Assembly: GCA_905215595.1 (NCBI GenBank)
Contig: CAJMQZ010000108.1
Coordinates: 1-6,820, forward strand
From: an uncultured bacterium
GTDB taxonomy: Bacteria; Bacillota; Clostridia; Oscillospirales; Ruminococcaceae
Direction of reading: 5' to 3'
Length of the DNA stretch: 6,820 nt
A program made the translations under genes and the position numbers. This document shows, piece by piece, positions 5,042-6,820 of the stretch (position 1 is its first letter; every line of letters starts with the position of its first letter). A model generated the notes under the pieces. The model was not told the DNA's origin. It saw only the letters and a program-made list of their open reading frames with translations, and made no database searches.

Positions 5042-6514
5042 TCACAGTTTTTCCGGCACGCGTTCATACAGCGTGGTCAGTTCGGCGATATGCCCGGCCA
5101 ATGCAGCGGGCAGGGACTGCGTCAGCCGCCAGTGCCAGTTCGCACCCTGTGTGCTGGGGGTGTTGATGCGGGCCTCGCTGCCCAGATGCAGCCAGTCTGC
5201 CAGCGGGATGATGGCGGTGTCCGAAACGCTGGCAAGGCATGCGCAGATCATGCCTTCAGTCAGGTTCTCCGGTGTGCAGCGCAGATACCGGCAGGCGTAA
5301 GCCACATCCTCGGCGCTGGCGTTGTTGCGCCAGCCCTCGGTGGTCACATTGTCGTGGGTGCCGGTGTACACCACACTGTTGCGGGGGTAGGTATGGGGCA
5401 GATAGTTACCCGACTCCCGGCTGTCGAAGGCAAACTGCATGATCTTCATGCCCGGGTAGCCGCTTTCGGCCAGCATCGCCTTCACCTCCGGGGTCAAGTA
5501 GCCCAGATCCTCGGCGATGATATTGCCGCCGCCCAGCGTCTGCTGCATGGCGTGGATAAAGTCCCGGTCGGGACCTTTTTCCCAGTGACCGCCCGCAGCC
5601 GTGGTGCTTCCGGCAGGGATGGAATAGTAACTCTCAAAGCCGCGGAAATGGTCGATGCGCACCACATCGTAGATAGAGGTGGCGTGCTTCATGCGCCGCT
5701 TCCACCAGTCAAAGCCGGTGGCCTTGTGGGCGGGCCAATCGTACAGCGGGTTGCCCCACAGCTGACCGTCTGCCGCAAAGGCATCCGGCGGACAGCCTGC
5801 CACATGGGTCAGGTGCATCTGTCCATCGGTCTGGAACAGCTCCGGGTGGGTCCACAGGTCGCTGGAATCCGGGCTGACGTAGATGGGGATATCGCCCACC
5901 AGCAGGACACCCTTGCGGTTGGCATAGGCCTTCAGTGCGTTCCACTGGGTATAGAAGAAGAACTGCACTGCCTTGTGGTAGCAGATCTGGTCAGCCAGCC
6001 GTGCCTTTGCGGAGGCAATGGCTTCCGGCTCCCGGCAGCGCAGTGCGTCCGGCCAGTCGGCAAGACCGGCCTGTCCCTGCTCGGCCTTTACCGCCATGAA
6101 CAGGGCGTAGTCCTCCAGCCAAAAGCTCTGTGCCGCACAGAAATCTTCATAAGCAGGGGAGGGGGCTGCCAGCAGCCGGTCAGCGGCCTTTTTCAGCAGC
6201 ACCGGGCGCTGGTTGTACAGAGCACCGTAGTCAACGGTGCTCACCGGCTGCGCGGCGGGGATCTCTTCGGCGGTCAGATAGCCATCTGCCGCCAGCAGCC
6301 GAAAATCGATAAAGTAGGGGTTTCCGGCAAAGGCGGAAAAGCTCTGGTAGGGGCTGTCGCCATAGCCGGTAGGGCCGATGGGCAGGATCTGCCAATAGGT
6401 CTGTTTTGCCTCAGCCAGAAAATCAACGAATGCGGTCGCTTCACTGCCCAGCGTACCGATGCCAAAAGGCCCCGGCAGACTGAACACCGGCATCAAAATG
6501 CCGCTTGCACGCAT
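5042..6514 (-). CDS. malQ: 4-alpha-glucanotransferase (amylomaltase, GH77)
   Basis: Cytoplasmic disproportionating enzyme that moves 4-alpha-glucan segments between malto-oligosaccharides, releasing glucose and building longer chains for phosphorylase. The protein is 490 residues, the usual length of the short bacterial amylomaltases. Family marks from the N-terminus: SGILMPVFSLPGPFGIGTLG (4-23), WQILPIGPTGYGDSPYQSFS (41-60), GDIPIYV (207-213), VRIDHFRGFESYY (285-297) with nucleophile D288, AEDLG (334-338) with acid/base E335, and YTGTHDN (383-389) with D388 as the third catalytic acid. The ATG at 6514 is chosen because AAGGAGG lies 8 bases upstream; a GTG three codons earlier overlaps that site. 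It starts 13 bases after the stop of an ABC sugar permease, so it is almost certainly the last gene of a maltodextrin uptake operon. A terminator follows. All catalytic residues are present and nothing suggests decay. Confidence 0.97.
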   Translation of the reverse strand: MRASGILMPVFSLPGPFGIGTLGSEATAFVDFLAEAKQTYWQILPIGPTGYGDSPYQSFSAFAGNPYFIDFRLLAADGYLTAEEIPAAQPVSTVDYGALYNQRPVLLKKAADRLLAAPSPAYEDFCAAQSFWLEDYALFMAVKAEQGQAGLADWPDALRCREPEAIASAKARLADQICYHKAVQFFFYTQWNALKAYANRKGVLLVGDIPIYVSPDSSDLWTHPELFQTDGQMHLTHVAGCPPDAFAADGQLWGNPLYDWPAHKATGFDWWKRRMKHATSIYDVVRIDHFRGFESYYSIPAGSTTAAGGHWEKGPDRDFIHAMQQTLGGGNIIAEDLGYLTPEVKAMLAESGYPGMKIMQFAFDSRESGNYLPHTYPRNSVVYTGTHDNVTTEGWRNNASAEDVAYACRYLRCTPENLTEGMICACLASVSDTAIIPLADWLHLGSEARINTPSTQGANWHWRLTQSLPAALAGHIAELTTLYERVPEKL

Positions 6515-6529
6515 ACCGTGCACCTCCTT
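6506..6529 (-). promoter_or_regulatory. malQ ribosome binding site and start-codon hairpin
   Basis: Minus-strand AAGGAGG (6529-6523) overlaps the TAA stop of the upstream permease by two bases, suggesting translational coupling. Directly after it TGCACG (6522-6517) can pair with CGTGCA (6511-6506), leaving the five-base loop GTATG, which contains the malQ ATG. Confidence 0.6.
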
Positions 6530-6820
6530 AGCCCTTTACAGCACCGGCCACGACACCCTCGATGATGTACTTCTGGCAGGTCATGTAGAGGATAATGATG
6601 GGGATGATCGCAATGATAATGCAGGCCATCATGGGAGCCAGCTCCACGCGGCCGTAGCCGCCGCGGAAATACTGGATCGCCATGGGGATGGTGCGGTACT
6701 TCTTGATATCCAGCACCAGCGTGGGCAGCAGATAGTCGTTCCACACCCACATGGTCTCCAGAATAGCGGTGGAGATCATGGTAGGCTTCAGGATGGGGAA
6801 CACGATCTTGAAGAAGATCT
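6528..6820 (-). CDS. ABC sugar transporter permease, MalG-type (5' end outside window)
   Basis: C-terminal 96 residues of an inner-membrane permease of the carbohydrate uptake 1 family, the partner of a MalF-type permease, a lipoprotein binding protein and an MsmK-type ATPase. The visible start, IFFKIVFPILKPT, is the end of the EAA loop that docks on the ATPase. Then come a membrane segment around ISTAILETMWVWNDYLLP, the conserved RTIPMAIQYF stretch, a last membrane helix (ACIIIAIIPIIILYM), and the family-typical tail QKYIIEGVVAGAVKG. The stop codon overlaps the malQ ribosome binding site. Being followed directly by malQ points to maltose/maltodextrin as cargo, but the permease fragment by itself does not tell the substrate. 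Confidence 0.93.
   Translation of the reverse strand, partial: IFFKIVFPILKPTMISTAILETMWVWNDYLLPTLVLDIKKYRTIPMAIQYFRGGYGRVELAPMMACIIIAIIPIIILYMTCQKYIIEGVVAGAVKG

Noticed and set aside
4877..6565. 562-codon plus-strand open frame
   Set aside because: It lies antisense to malQ, which has complete GH77 motifs. It has no ribosome binding site, crosses the malQ terminator, and the translation has no family resemblance. It is a GC-rich shadow frame.

Overview
The window reads as chromosomal DNA of a GC-rich, gut-type clostridial Firmicute. The protein sequences, the strong AGGAG-type ribosome binding sites and the sigma-A-like promoters fit the Faecalibacterium/Gemmiger/Subdoligranulum group of Oscillospiraceae (Ruminococcaceae). 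That assignment rests on protein character and family knowledge, not on a search. Coding density is high and there is no sign of an insertion sequence, phage, CRISPR array, tRNA or rRNA.

Layout from left to right. (1) Minus strand: a TrmA-family 23S rRNA uracil-5-methyltransferase (rlmD type, its 3' end cut by the window edge). A sugar-type AraC-family regulator lies 27 bp upstream of it on the same strand. (2) A divergent control region (about 2288-2487) has one recognisable promoter on each strand. (3) Plus strand: a single galactokinase-family gene. (4) A hairpin terminator with T-tracts on both sides, shared by convergent genes. (5) Minus strand: two small, unrecognised genes in one short operon. 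Both encode an N-terminal double-glycine leader of bacteriocin type followed by a hydrophobic, partly glycine-rich mature part. They have their own sigma-A-like promoter, a hairpin in the 5' untranslated region and a pair of 9-bp direct repeats upstream. (6) Minus strand: malQ (GH77 4-alpha-glucanotransferase) with its own terminator, preceded by the C-terminal part of a MalG-type ABC sugar permease that runs off the right edge.

The flanking genes form a sugar-use neighbourhood. The permease and malQ are very likely one operon for uptake and processing of malto-oligosaccharides. The AraC-type regulator (MsmR/RafR-like) and the divergent galK are likely linked in use of galactose or galactosides. 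The item most worth a second look is the two-gene double-glycine operon at 3841-4705: a candidate secreted two-component peptide or bacteriocin-like system whose exporter and immunity functions are not in this window.
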